NCBI RefSeq assembly: GCF_014203235.1 | Contig: NZ_JACHIN010000011.1 | Location: 62,001-126,000 of the forward strand | Length of the DNA: 64,000 nt | Source of the DNA: Nonomuraea endophytica | GTDB lineage: Bacteria > Actinomycetota > Actinomycetes > Streptosporangiales > Streptosporangiaceae | Reading direction: 5' to 3' | Shown: one piece after another, positions 19,316 to 27,508 of the stretch | How the letters are laid out: every line of letters begins with the position of its first letter | Position numbering within the stretch: position 1 is the first letter of the stretch | Notes under the pieces: model-generated | The model's database searches: none | Told to the model about the DNA's origin: nothing | What the model saw: the letters and a program-made list of their open reading frames with translations, nothing else | Program-made: the position numbers and the translations under genes

Positions 19316-20506
19316 GTGAGTACTGTGCCCGGTTGGAGGAGGCCCGCGGCGGGCGTGGCGCTGCTGGCCGCCGCCGCGTTGACGGTGTCGTGTTCGGGCG
19401 GCGGGGCACCGGCCGGCCAGCAGGGCAAGCCCGGCCAGGCGGCGACCACGCCGCAGGCGCCGGTCATCAAGATCACGCCCGAGCAGGGCAGCACCAAGGT
19501 GAGCCCGGACAAGAAGGTCGTCGTCGAGGCGGCCGGCGGCGTGCTGGACGAGGTCGTGGTGCAGGCGGGGGCCGAGCAGATCGAGGGCAAGTTCAACGCC
19601 GACAAGACGCGCTGGATCTCCAAGAGCCCGCTCAAGCCGTCCACCGACTACAACGTCACCGCCAAGTCGGGGGTCACGCAGGCCGCCAGCGCGTTCAAGA
19701 CGCTGAAGCCGGAACGGGAGTTCACGGTCGTGGACGTCACGCCCAACGCCAAGGGCGAGAAGATCGGCGTGGGGGCGCCGATCATGGTCCGCTTCGACCA
19801 GCCGATCAAGGACAAGGCGAGCGTCGAGGCCGCGCTGAAGGTCGAGGCGGAAAAGCCGGTCGAGGGCGCCTGGCGCTGGATCGACGACACCTACGTGATC
19901 TACCGCACCGCCAAGTACTGGCCGGCCCACCAGAAGATCAAGTTCCACGCCGACATCGAGGGCGTCAAGGGCGGCAAGGGCCTGTACGGCGGCAAGGACC
20001 ACGAGACCACGCTGCGGATCGGCGCCAAGCAGATCAGCAAGATCGACACCCGCAAGAAGATGATGTACGTCTACGTGGACGGCAAGAAGAAGCAGACCAT
20101 GCGCATCAGCGCCGGCATGGCCACCACCCGCGAGTACACGACCACCTCGGGCGTCCACCTGACGATGGAGCGTGGCAATCCGGTACGCATGATCTCCCCC
20201 GGCCGCAAGAAGGGCGACCCGGGCTACTACGACGTGATGATCAACCACGCGGTGCGCATCTCCAACTCCGGCGAGTACGTCCACGCCAAGAACAACGTCT
20301 GGGCGCAGGGCGTGCGCAACGTCAGCCACGGCTGCATCAACTCCCGGCCCGACCAGGCCAGGTGGTTCCACGACACCATGCAGCGCGGTGACGTCGTCGA
20401 CATCGTCGGCACCAACCGCGAGCTGGAGTGGAACAACGGCTGGGGCTACTGGCAGATGTCGTTCAAGCAGTGGAAGAAGGGCAGCGCCCTGCACGGCAAG
20501 GCGTGA
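19316..20506 (+). CDS. L,D-transpeptidase lipoprotein (YkuD) with Ig-like domains
   Basis: A 396-residue cell-wall enzyme that makes 3-3 peptide crosslinks in peptidoglycan. The signal ends in lipobox LTVSC (Cys26). Residues about 45-245 form two Ig-like domains (KITPEQGSTKVSPDKKV; PIMVRFDQPIKDKASVEAAL), as in mycobacterial LdtMt2, and residues 250-375 are the YkuD domain with HGCIN, catalytic Cys340 in VSHGCINSR. A C-terminal Trp-rich tail (WNNGWGYWQMSF) is also typical. I chose the GTG at 19316 because GGGGGAGAGG lies about eight bases before it; the ATG at 19298 overlaps that site. Confidence 0.93.
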   Translation: MSTVPGWRRPAAGVALLAAAALTVSCSGGGAPAGQQGKPGQAATTPQAPVIKITPEQGSTKVSPDKKVVVEAAGGVLDEVVVQAGAEQIEGKFNADKTRWISKSPLKPSTDYNVTAKSGVTQAASAFKTLKPEREFTVVDVTPNAKGEKIGVGAPIMVRFDQPIKDKASVEAALKVEAEKPVEGAWRWIDDTYVIYRTAKYWPAHQKIKFHADIEGVKGGKGLYGGKDHETTLRIGAKQISKIDTRKKMMYVYVDGKKKQTMRISAGMATTREYTTTSGVHLTMERGNPVRMISPGRKKGDPGYYDVMINHAVRISNSGEYVHAKNNVWAQGVRNVSHGCINSRPDQARWFHDTMQRGDVVDIVGTNRELEWNNGWGYWQMSFKQWKKGSALHGKA

Positions 20507-20530
20507 ACGACGCCATACCCGCAGCGGTGC

Positions 20531-20578
20531 CGTAGGCGCCACCGGGCATTCACGCGCCGTTCACGCCCGGTGCCTACG
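20531..20578 (+). terminator. hairpin terminator after the L,D-transpeptidase gene
   Basis: CGTAGGC (20531-20537) and ACCGGGC (20541-20547) pair with GCCCGGT (20565-20571) and GCCTACG (20572-20578): a 14-base-pair stem with a three-base bulge and a 17-base loop. There is no T tract, which is usual in this group. It ends ten bases before the next gene's ATG. Confidence 0.6.
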
Positions 20579-20588
20579 CTCCGGTGTG

Positions 20589-21395
20589 ATGACAGGCAAG
20601 ATCGTCCTGCTGGCCGCGGCGCTGACGGTGGCCGGATGCGGCACGCAGACGGGCGGACCGGCGTCGATCCTGGACAAGGACGAGCTGGTCGTCGCGGTGA
20701 AAACGGACCAGCCCGGCCTGGGGTTCAGGACCGCGGGCGGGACGTTCGAGGGGTTCGACGTGGATGTGGCCTCCTATGTGGCGGCCCATCTGGGGAAGAA
20801 GGTCACCTTCGTCCCGACGACCTCCGAGGGGCGCGAGGACAAGCTGAACTCCGGCGAGGCGGACATGGTGATCGCCACCTTCTCCATCAGCCCGCAGCGC
20901 AAGGCCGAGGTGACCTTCGCCGGGCCGTACTACGTCTCCCACCAGGACATCCTCGTGCGGGCGCGGACCACGGACATCCGCGGGGTGCGTGACCTGCGCG
21001 GGCGCAGGCTGTGCCAGGCCAAGGGGTCGATCTCGGCCTCGCGGGTGGTCGAGGGGCGCCGGGTGCCGGCCGACCTCGTCCCGGCCGCCACCTACAGCGA
21101 GTGCGTGGACCTGCTGCGCGCGGGCCGGGTGGACGCCGTCTCCACCGGGGATCTGATCCTGGCGGGCTTCGCCGCCGCCGACAAGGGCGCGTTCGCCATC
21201 GTGAACGCGCCCTTCACCGAGGAGCGCTACGGCATCGCGCTGCCGCGCGGCGACGTGGCCGGGTGCGAGGAGGTCAACCGGGCGCTGACCGCCATGTACC
21301 AGAGCGGCGCGGCGGCCAGGCTCCTGCGGGAGCGCTTCGGTTCGACGGGGCTGCGGCTGACCACCTCGGTGCCGCAGTTCGAGGGCTGCGAGTGA
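20589..21395 (+). CDS. amino-acid-type ABC transporter substrate-binding lipoprotein
   Basis: A 268-residue family 3 solute-binding protein like the glutamate binder GluB. The lipobox is TVAGC (Cys17). The ligand-binding features are FEGFDVDVASYVAAHLGKKV, DMVIATFSISPQRKAEVTFAGPYY split over two lobes, and a closing pair of cysteines (CQAK, YSEC) found in actinobacterial members. No permease or ATPase follows: the next gene is on the other strand. It may therefore be an orphan binder, or part of a system elsewhere, or a sensor. The ATG follows a strong hairpin by ten bases and lacks a clear Shine-Dalgarno. Confidence 0.87.
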   Translation: MTGKIVLLAAALTVAGCGTQTGGPASILDKDELVVAVKTDQPGLGFRTAGGTFEGFDVDVASYVAAHLGKKVTFVPTTSEGREDKLNSGEADMVIATFSISPQRKAEVTFAGPYYVSHQDILVRARTTDIRGVRDLRGRRLCQAKGSISASRVVEGRRVPADLVPAATYSECVDLLRAGRVDAVSTGDLILAGFAAADKGAFAIVNAPFTEERYGIALPRGDVAGCEEVNRALTAMYQSGAAARLLRERFGSTGLRLTTSVPQFEGCE

Positions 21396-21398
21396 GCC

Positions 21399-21899
21399 TC
21401 AGGCGACCTCGCGGCTCAGGACCATGCCCGGCCACGCGCCGACGCTGATCGGCTTCTCGCGGGTGAAGCCCCAGCGCTCGTAGTAGCCGATCAGGCGGCC
21501 GTCGTCACCGGCGTAGCAGTCCACGCGCAGCAGCCTCACCTTCCGCTCGCGGGCCTCGCCCAGCGACCAGTCCAGGAGCGCCTCGCCCACCCCGTGACCG
21601 GAAAAGCGCCGGTCGATCACCAATCCCCGCACGTACAACTCCGGCTCGGGGGCCGGGTCGACGTACGGGTGCGGCGGGCCGACCACCACGCATCCGGCCG
21701 GGTCGCCGTCCACCTCCGCGATCCGCATGCCGCCGCCCTCGGCCCACTCACACACCTGCGCGTGGCGCTGGGGGTTGCCGCTGAACGGCTCGCTGCCCCA
21801 CTGGCCGGTGCGTCCCTGCGCCACCAGCCAGGCCACCGCGCTGTCGAACATCCCGAGTACGGCCGCCACGTCCTGGGGCCCGCCTGTCCTGATCTTCAT
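21399..21899 (-). CDS. GNAT-family N-acetyltransferase
   Basis: A 166-residue acetyl-CoA-dependent acetyltransferase. Motif A, LVIDRRFSGHGVGEALLDW, carries the pyrophosphate-binding Q/RxxGxG/A loop (here SGHGVG), and motif B is YYERWGF. The N-terminal half binds the acceptor, which is unknown. I start at ATG 21899 (MKIRTGGPQDVAAV), the usual GNAT opening; upstream sequence on this strand belongs to the sulfur-operon regulatory region. It converges with the preceding lipoprotein gene, three bases apart. Confidence 0.85.
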   Translation of the reverse strand: MKIRTGGPQDVAAVLGMFDSAVAWLVAQGRTGQWGSEPFSGNPQRHAQVCEWAEGGGMRIAEVDGDPAGCVVVGPPHPYVDPAPEPELYVRGLVIDRRFSGHGVGEALLDWSLGEARERKVRLLRVDCYAGDDGRLIGYYERWGFTREKPISVGAWPGMVLSREVA

Positions 21900-21911
21900 G
21901 GACGTCAGCGT

Positions 21912-21940
21912 ATATTTCCTAGAAATCAGGTAGGAAATAT
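21912..21940. promoter_or_regulatory. perfect inverted repeat upstream of the sulfur operon
   Basis: ATATTTCCTA (21912-21921) and TAGGAAATAT (21931-21940) are perfect 10-base arms around nine bases. The dyad lies between the GNAT start and the cysteine leader peptide, so it is a candidate operator for a sulfur-status repressor or for the divergent promoters. The A/T-rich arms contain possible -10 sequences. The regulator is not known. Confidence 0.55.
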
Positions 21941-21975
21941 TGCCAATATGGGCGGGCCCGCCTATCGTGAAGATC

Positions 21976-22050
21976 GTGAGTCCAGGCCTGACCCGTCGCG
22001 CGCACATCGACTACTGCCGCGTCGCAAGCGCACAGTGTTGCCGGTCCTAG
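21976..22050 (+). CDS. cysteine-rich leader peptide of the sulfur operon
   Basis: A 24-codon reading frame, GTG to TAG, encoding the pattern LTRRAHIDYCRVASAQCC close to its end. This matches the short leader peptides (TRRxHIDLCRVAxAxC) that precede sulfur-assimilation and sulfonate genes in actinobacteria. Three cysteines, two adjacent, would make ribosomes stall when cysteinyl-tRNA is scarce, so translation of the peptide can control the genes downstream. The solute-binding gene starts 66 bases after the stop. An in-frame GTG at 21967 or the CTG at the TRR position are alternative starts. Attenuation is inferred from the family. Confidence 0.78.
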   Translation: MSPGLTRRAHIDYCRVASAQCCRS

Positions 22051-22116
22051 CGCCGGACCCGATCCGCCGCATGCCGTAACCCGTCTGTCTGCTCTTCCGT
22101 CGAAGGACGATTCCGC

Positions 22117-23148
22117 ATGCCCGCAAATCCCCGCCCCCTGCTGGCCGTACTCCTGATGTCCGTGCTTCTGGCCGCCTGCGGCCAGGCGGACGGCGGCACC
22201 ACCCAGCAGGCGCTGGCCCCCGACGCGCCGCTGCCCACCACCGTGCCCCAGGGAACCAAGCTGATCGTCGGCGACCCGCCGACCAAGGTCGCGCTGGAGC
22301 TGTCCGGCGAGATCGACAAGTTCTCCTTCCCGATCGAATGGGCCAACCTCAGCGGCGGCCCGCAGACCTCCGAGGCCTTCCGCGCCGACGCCCTCGACGT
22401 GGGCGCGGTCGCCGAGATCCCGGCCATCCACGCCACCTGGACCGGGCTGCCCGTGAAGATCATCGCCTCGCGGTTCAGGAAGGACCCGCTCGCCCACCCC
22501 ACCTACGAGCTCGGCATCGCCCCCGGCGTGCACGTCAAGACCCTGGCGGACCTGCGCGGCAAGAAGATCGCCTACAGCCCCGGCCAGGCGCAGGGCGCGC
22601 TGGTGCTCAAAGTGCTGAAGAAGGCCGGCCTCACCAAGCAGGACGTCACGCTCGTCGAGCTGCCCAGCACCGGCGACGTCTACCCCAACGCGCTGGCCAG
22701 CAAGCAGGTCGACGTGGCGCCCATCGGCGGCGTCAACATCAAGCGCTACACGGCCAAGTTCGGCAAGGACGGCGCCACCACCATCCGCCACGACCTGCGC
22801 GACGACCCCAGCCACCTCTACGTCCGCACCGAAACCCTGCAGGACCCGGCCAAGGCGGCGGCGCTGCGCGAGTACGTCGCGGCCTGGGTGCGCGCCTCCC
22901 GCTGGGTCCATGAGCACCCCAAGGAGTGGATCGAGGGCTACTACGTCAAGGACCAGGGACTCACCCCCGCAGACGGCCAGTACCTGGTGGACCTGGCCGG
23001 CGAGCCCGACCTGCCCACCGACTGGAGCCAGGCCGTCGCCCGCCACCAGGAGACCATCGACATCCTCGCCGCCGAGACCGGCAACCGGCCTCTGAAGGCC
23101 GCCGACCTCTACGACCTGCGCTTCCAGACCGTCAGGGACGGTGCCTGA
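22117..23148 (+). CDS. sulfonate/nitrate-type ABC transporter substrate-binding lipoprotein
   Basis: A 343-residue SsuA/TauA-like periplasmic binding protein, lipid-anchored through Cys21 (LLAACG). Family features are the first-lobe strand with VGAVAEIPAIHATWTG, LRGKKIAYSPGQAQG at the hinge and the C-terminal WVRASRWVHEHPKEW helix. It captures an alkanesulfonate or related organosulfur compound outside the cell and delivers it to the permease. The operon position, the leader peptide and the flavin monooxygenase three genes later support sulfur uptake; a related substrate is possible. Its TGA shares a base with the permease ATG. Confidence 0.88.
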   Translation: MPANPRPLLAVLLMSVLLAACGQADGGTTQQALAPDAPLPTTVPQGTKLIVGDPPTKVALELSGEIDKFSFPIEWANLSGGPQTSEAFRADALDVGAVAEIPAIHATWTGLPVKIIASRFRKDPLAHPTYELGIAPGVHVKTLADLRGKKIAYSPGQAQGALVLKVLKKAGLTKQDVTLVELPSTGDVYPNALASKQVDVAPIGGVNIKRYTAKFGKDGATTIRHDLRDDPSHLYVRTETLQDPAKAAALREYVAAWVRASRWVHEHPKEWIEGYYVKDQGLTPADGQYLVDLAGEPDLPTDWSQAVARHQETIDILAAETGNRPLKAADLYDLRFQTVRDGA

Positions 23149-23969
23149 TGCTCCTCGCCACCCCGCCCGACACCCTCGTCCAGGCCCGCGCCCGCCGCAG
23201 CCTGCGCCCCGGCCGCCCGCTGCGTCTCGGCTTCCTGTACGGCCCGCTCCTGCTGGTGGCCGCCTGGGCGGCCGGCTCGGCCACCGGCCTGCTCGACCCC
23301 CGCTTCCTGTCGGCCCCCTGGACCGTGGTGACCACCACCGGCGAGCTCATCGCCAACGGCCGGCTGCAGGACAACCTCGCGTCCTCCGTCCAGCGGGTCG
23401 GGCTCGGCCTGGCCTTCGGCATCCCCGCCGGCACCCTGCTCGCCCTCGCCTCCGGCCTGAGCCGCTGGGGCGAGGCCCTCATCGACGGCCCCGTCCAGAT
23501 CAAACGCGCCGTGCCCGCGCTGGCCCTGATGCCGCTGCTCATCCTGTGGCTCGGCATCGGCGAAGGCATGAAGATCACCGTCATCGCGCTCGGCGTCGTC
23601 GTGCCCATCTACATCCACACCCACAACGGGCTGCGCAGCATCGACGGCCGCTACGTCGAACTGGCCGAGACCGTCGAGCTCAGCCGGGCCGCGTTCATCC
23701 GCAAGGTCGTGCTGCCCGGCGCGCTGCCCGGCTTCCTGCTCGGCATGCGCTTCGCCGTCACCACCGCCTGGCTGTTCCTCGTGGTCGCCGAACTGATCAA
23801 CTCCACCAGCGGGATCGGCTACATGATGGACCTGGCCCGCACCTACGGCCAGACCGACGTGATCCTCGTCGGCATCGTCCTGTACGGGCTGCTCGGCCTG
23901 TTCTCCGACGCCGCCGTGCGCCTGGTGGAAAGGAGGGCGCTGTCATGGCGACGGACACTGGCCGGCTGA
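23148..23969 (+). CDS. ABC transporter permease, sulfonate type (SsuC-like)
   Basis: A 273-residue inner-membrane permease with six helices. The EAA loop that docks the ATPase is YVELAETVELSRAAFIRKVVLPGALPGF, written here in part as ELAETVELSRAAF with the conserved Gly in LPGALPGFL. It is the membrane channel for the substrate captured by the upstream lipoprotein. The ATG overlaps the upstream stop by one base and the gene overlaps the ATPase gene by 25 bases, so all are made from one message. Confidence 0.9.
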   Translation: MLLATPPDTLVQARARRSLRPGRPLRLGFLYGPLLLVAAWAAGSATGLLDPRFLSAPWTVVTTTGELIANGRLQDNLASSVQRVGLGLAFGIPAGTLLALASGLSRWGEALIDGPVQIKRAVPALALMPLLILWLGIGEGMKITVIALGVVVPIYIHTHNGLRSIDGRYVELAETVELSRAAFIRKVVLPGALPGFLLGMRFAVTTAWLFLVVAELINSTSGIGYMMDLARTYGQTDVILVGIVLYGLLGLFSDAAVRLVERRALSWRRTLAG

Positions 23970-24652
23970 CGGCGGCAGCCGTACGCATCCACGGCTTGAC
24001 CCGCTCCTACGGCGAGCGCGTCATCCTGGACGCCCTCGACCTGGAGATCCCCGCCGGGGAGTTCGTGGCGCTGCTGGGCCAGAGCGGCTCGGGCAAGAGC
24101 ACGCTGCTGCGCGCCCTGGCCGGGCTCGACTACGACGTGGCCGGCACCGGCCGCGTCGAGGTGCCCGAGCAGGTCTCGGTCGTCTTCCAGGACGCCCGCC
24201 TGCTGCCCTGGCAGCGGGTGCTGGACAACGTGATCCTGGGCCTGGACGGTGCCGAGGCCAAGGGCCGCGCCAGCCTGGCGGAGGTCGGGCTGGGCGGGCG
24301 CGAGCGCGCCTGGCCCAACGAACTGTCCGGCGGCGAGCAGCAGCGGGTCGCGCTGGCCCGCTCGCTGGTGCGCGAGCCGCGCCTGCTGCTGGCCGACGAG
24401 CCGTTCGGCGCGCTGGACGCGCTGACCCGGCTGAAGATGCACGCGCTGCTGCGCCGCCTGTACGAGCAGCACCGCCCGGCCGTCCTGCTCGTCACCCACG
24501 ACGTGGACGAGGCCATCGCGCTGGCCGACCGGATCCTGGTGCTCACCCACGGCCGGATCGCCGCCGAGCAGCGCCTGGACGGCGGCAGGACGCACAGCGA
24601 GATCAGGTCCGAGCTGCTGCGCGCGCTCGGCGTGAGGGGAGAGACCCGATGA
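23945..24652 (+). CDS. ABC transporter ATP-binding protein, sulfonate type (SsuB-like)
   Basis: A 235-residue importer ATPase. Walker A is GQSGSGKST, the Q-loop is VVFQDARLLPW, the signature is LSGGEQQRVALAR, Walker B is LLLADEPFGALD and the H-loop is LLVTHDVDEA, all intact. The Q-loop form QDARLLPW is characteristic of nitrate/sulfonate/taurine importers. It powers the SsuC-like permease. It starts at ATG 23945 inside the permease gene, and its stop overlaps the monooxygenase start in an ATGA. Confidence 0.93.
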   Translation: MATDTGRLTAAAVRIHGLTRSYGERVILDALDLEIPAGEFVALLGQSGSGKSTLLRALAGLDYDVAGTGRVEVPEQVSVVFQDARLLPWQRVLDNVILGLDGAEAKGRASLAEVGLGGRERAWPNELSGGEQQRVALARSLVREPRLLLADEPFGALDALTRLKMHALLRRLYEQHRPAVLLVTHDVDEAIALADRILVLTHGRIAAEQRLDGGRTHSEIRSELLRALGVRGETR

Positions 24653-25971
24653 GACAGCTCAACCTGAACCTGTTCGTCTACCCGGGCGGCCACCACGAGG
24701 CCGCCTGGCGCCACCGCGAGGCCAGGCCGGAGCGGGTGCTGGACATCACCTACTACCAGGAGCTGGCCCAGCGCGCCGAGCAGGCCAAGATGGACGCCGT
24801 CTTCTTCGCCGACGGGCCCTCGCTGCCCGACAACGTGCGCTACGCCAGCCGCTTCCGGCTGGAGCCGTTCACGTGGCTGTCGGCGATCGCGGCGGTGACC
24901 GAGCGCATCGGCCTGATCGCCACCGCCTCCACGACCTATCTGGAGCCCTACAACCTGGCCCGGCTGTTCGCCTCGCTGGACCACCTGTCCGGCGGGCGGG
25001 CCGGCTGGAACATCGTGACCACCGGCGCCCCGCAGGCCGCCCAGAACTTCGGCCTGGACGAGCACCCGGTGCACGCCGAGCGTTACGCGCGGGCGCACGA
25101 GTTCCTGGAAGTGGTCAGCGCGCTGTGGGACAGCTGGGAGGACGACGCGCTGGTCATCGACCCGGCCTCCGGCGTCTTCGCCGACTCGGCCAAGATCCAC
25201 GCGATCGAGCACGCGGGGGAACGGCTGCGCGTACGCGGCCCGCTGAACACCCCGCGCACCCCGCAGGGCCGTCCCGTCTACGTCCAGGCCGGCTCCAGCG
25301 AGGACGGCAAGGCCTTCGCCGCCCACCACGCCGAGGCGATCTTCACCGCCCACCAGACCTTGGACAACGCCCGCGACTTCTACGCCGACGTCAAGTCCCG
25401 GATCAAGGCCGCCGGCCGCGACCCCGACCTGGTCAAGGTGCTGCCCGGCATCAGCCCGTTCATCGGCTCCACCGAGGCCGAGGCCAAGGCACTGCAGCAG
25501 GAGTTCAACGAACTCACCCAGCCCGAGTACTCCCTGCAGCAGCTACGCCAGTTCCTCGGCATCGACCTGGACGGCCACGACCTGGACGGGCCGGTGCCGC
25601 GCGAGAAGCTGCCCACCCACGAGCAGCGCGGCTACGGCAGCCGCTTCGGCGTCGTGACCGACATCATCGAGCGCGAGAACCCCACCATTCGCCAGCTCCT
25701 GCACCGGCTGGCCGGGGCCCGCGGCCACTGGGTGACCGCGGGCACGCCGGAGCAGATCGCCGACCGCATCGAGCAGTGGTTCACCGGCGGGGCGGCCGAC
25801 GGCTTCAACATCATGCCGCCCTACCTCAACGGCGGTTTCGAGGTCTTCGCCGACCACGTCCTGCCCCTGCTGCGCTCGCGCGGGCTGTTCAGGAGCGAGT
25901 ACGGCGGCGCCACGCTGCGCGAGCACTACGGTTTGCCCCGCCCGGCCAGCCGGTACGCGCCCGCGCTCTAG
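24649..25971 (+). CDS. LLM-class flavin-dependent monooxygenase (NtaA/SnaA/DszA group)
   Basis: A 440-residue bacterial-luciferase-like monooxygenase that uses reduced FMN and oxygen. Typical blocks are AEQAKMDAVFFADG near residue 45, RIGLIATASTTYLEPY, LSGGRAGWNIVTT and the C-terminal ADGFNIMPPYL. The NtaA/SnaA/DszA group acts on sulfones, nitrilotriacetate and similar compounds. Placed last in a sulfonate import operon, it probably releases sulfite from the imported compound. No flavin reductase gene is in the operon, so reduced FMN must come from elsewhere. Its stop overlaps that of the opposing MFS gene by four bases. Confidence 0.9.
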   Translation: MRQLNLNLFVYPGGHHEAAWRHREARPERVLDITYYQELAQRAEQAKMDAVFFADGPSLPDNVRYASRFRLEPFTWLSAIAAVTERIGLIATASTTYLEPYNLARLFASLDHLSGGRAGWNIVTTGAPQAAQNFGLDEHPVHAERYARAHEFLEVVSALWDSWEDDALVIDPASGVFADSAKIHAIEHAGERLRVRGPLNTPRTPQGRPVYVQAGSSEDGKAFAAHHAEAIFTAHQTLDNARDFYADVKSRIKAAGRDPDLVKVLPGISPFIGSTEAEAKALQQEFNELTQPEYSLQQLRQFLGIDLDGHDLDGPVPREKLPTHEQRGYGSRFGVVTDIIERENPTIRQLLHRLAGARGHWVTAGTPEQIADRIEQWFTGGAADGFNIMPPYLNGGFEVFADHVLPLLRSRGLFRSEYGGATLREHYGLPRPASRYAPAL

Positions 25972-27374
25972 CGCCGCAGGGCCGAGCCGTCCGGGTCAGG
26001 GGCCGGACGGCTCGGCGCCCGGCGCGGCCGCAGCAGCAGCGCCGTGAGCAGGGCGGCGGCCAGCAGGATGGCCAGCGCCACGCCCAGCGCGGCGACGTAG
26101 CCGGGCACCGCGGCCGGGTGCGCGGCGGCCACGGTGTTGAGCAGCGCGACCCCGAGCGCCGCGCCCACCTGCTGGGCGGCGTTGTAGGCGGCCGAGGCGG
26201 CGCCGACGTCGTGCCCGCGCAGCCCCGCCGTGGCCAGCGCGGCCGTCGGCGGCAGCACGCAGCCCAGCCCGAGCCCGGTGAGCACGAGCGCCGGCAGCAG
26301 GTACCCACCGAGCACACCCGTGGTTCCCTCACCCAGCCGGGTCAGCACGAACATGCCGGCGGCCGCCGCCAGCAGTCCCGCCACGATCAGCACCCCGGGC
26401 GGCACCCGCCCGTGCAGCCGCCCGGCGATCAGCGAGGCCCCGGCCAGCGCCGCGACCGCGTTGACGATCAGCACCAGCCCGGCCTGCACGGGCGTGTAGC
26501 CGAGCGTGGCCTGGGTGTAGTAGCTCATGAACAGGTAGAAGCCGAACATCGCCACGAACATCAGGGTGATCGCCACGAACGCCCCGGCCCGCGCGCGGTC
26601 CAGCAGCACCCGCATCGGCAGCAGCGGCTCGGGCGCCCGCGTCTCCACCACGACGAATCCCGCCAGCAGCACGACCCCGGCGGCCAGCAGCACGAGCACC
26701 TTGGGCGCGCCCCAGCCGAGCGGTTCGGCCTCGTTGAAGGCGTAGACCAGGGCGGCGAACCCCGCCACGCTCAGCAGCCCGCCCGGCACGTCCATCCGCC
26801 CCCGCGCCCCGGCCGGAGTCTCCCGGCCGGTCCTGGCCATGGCCAGCGCGGCCAGCAGCGCGATCGGCACGTTGATGTACAGGCACCAGCGCCAGCTCGT
26901 GTACTCCGTCAGCAGCCCGCCGGCCACCAGGCCGATCGCCGACCCGGCGGCGCCGACCGCGGCGAACAGCCCGAAGGCCCGCCCCCGCTCGCGCGGCTCG
27001 GTGAACGTGGTCGCCAGCAGCGACAGCCCGGCGGGCGCGAGCAGGGCGGCGAAGACCCCTTGCAGCGCCCGCGCCGCGAACAACATGGCCGGGCCCGAGG
27101 CCGCCCCGCCCAGCGCCGAGGCGGCGGCGAACCCGGCCAGTCCGACGACGAAGGCGCGCCGGTGCCCGAGCGCGCCGCTGACCCGGCCGCCGATCAGCAG
27201 CAGCCCGCCGAAGGCCAGCGCGTAGGCGGTGATCGCCCACTGCCGGTTGGCGTCGGTCAGGCCGAGCGCCTGCTGGGCGGTGGGCAGGGCGATGTTGACG
27301 ATGGTGCCGTCCAGGACGACGAGGAGTTGGGCGGCGCTGACGGCCGCCAGCGTGCGCCGATGTGCGAGATCCAT
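25968..27374 (-). CDS. MFS efflux transporter, DHA2 (EmrB/QacA) family
   Basis: A 468-residue, 14-helix drug:H+ antiporter. Motif D1 is LLVVLDGTIVNIALPTAQQ near residue 20, and the loop motif GGRVSGALGHRRAF is the A-motif. The C-terminal tail is Arg/Pro-rich. It most likely exports toxic organic compounds or a metabolite. No TetR or MarR regulator is adjacent; the gene starts 134 bases from the divergent GNAT gene. GGAAG lies three bases before the ATG. Confidence 0.9.
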   Translation of the reverse strand: MDLAHRRTLAAVSAAQLLVVLDGTIVNIALPTAQQALGLTDANRQWAITAYALAFGGLLLIGGRVSGALGHRRAFVVGLAGFAAASALGGAASGPAMLFAARALQGVFAALLAPAGLSLLATTFTEPRERGRAFGLFAAVGAAGSAIGLVAGGLLTEYTSWRWCLYINVPIALLAALAMARTGRETPAGARGRMDVPGGLLSVAGFAALVYAFNEAEPLGWGAPKVLVLLAAGVVLLAGFVVVETRAPEPLLPMRVLLDRARAGAFVAITLMFVAMFGFYLFMSYYTQATLGYTPVQAGLVLIVNAVAALAGASLIAGRLHGRVPPGVLIVAGLLAAAAGMFVLTRLGEGTTGVLGGYLLPALVLTGLGLGCVLPPTAALATAGLRGHDVGAASAAYNAAQQVGAALGVALLNTVAAAHPAAVPGYVAALGVALAILLAAALLTALLLRPRRAPSRPAPDPDGSALRR

Positions 27375-27508
27375 GTCTTCCAGCGTTTCGTTGAACCCGT
27401 CCCGGAACCCTGGACCGCCTCCAGCAGGGCCGGCAGGCCGCCAACCCTCAACCCGCGGGGCAGACCGCCGTCGCGATCACGTAAGAATCGGGCGTTAGGG
27501 TAGGGCGC

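Noticed and set aside
24873-27503. An 876-residue open frame across the monooxygenase and MFS genes
   Set aside because: Arg/Pro/Gly-rich shadow frame running through two recognised genes on opposite strands.
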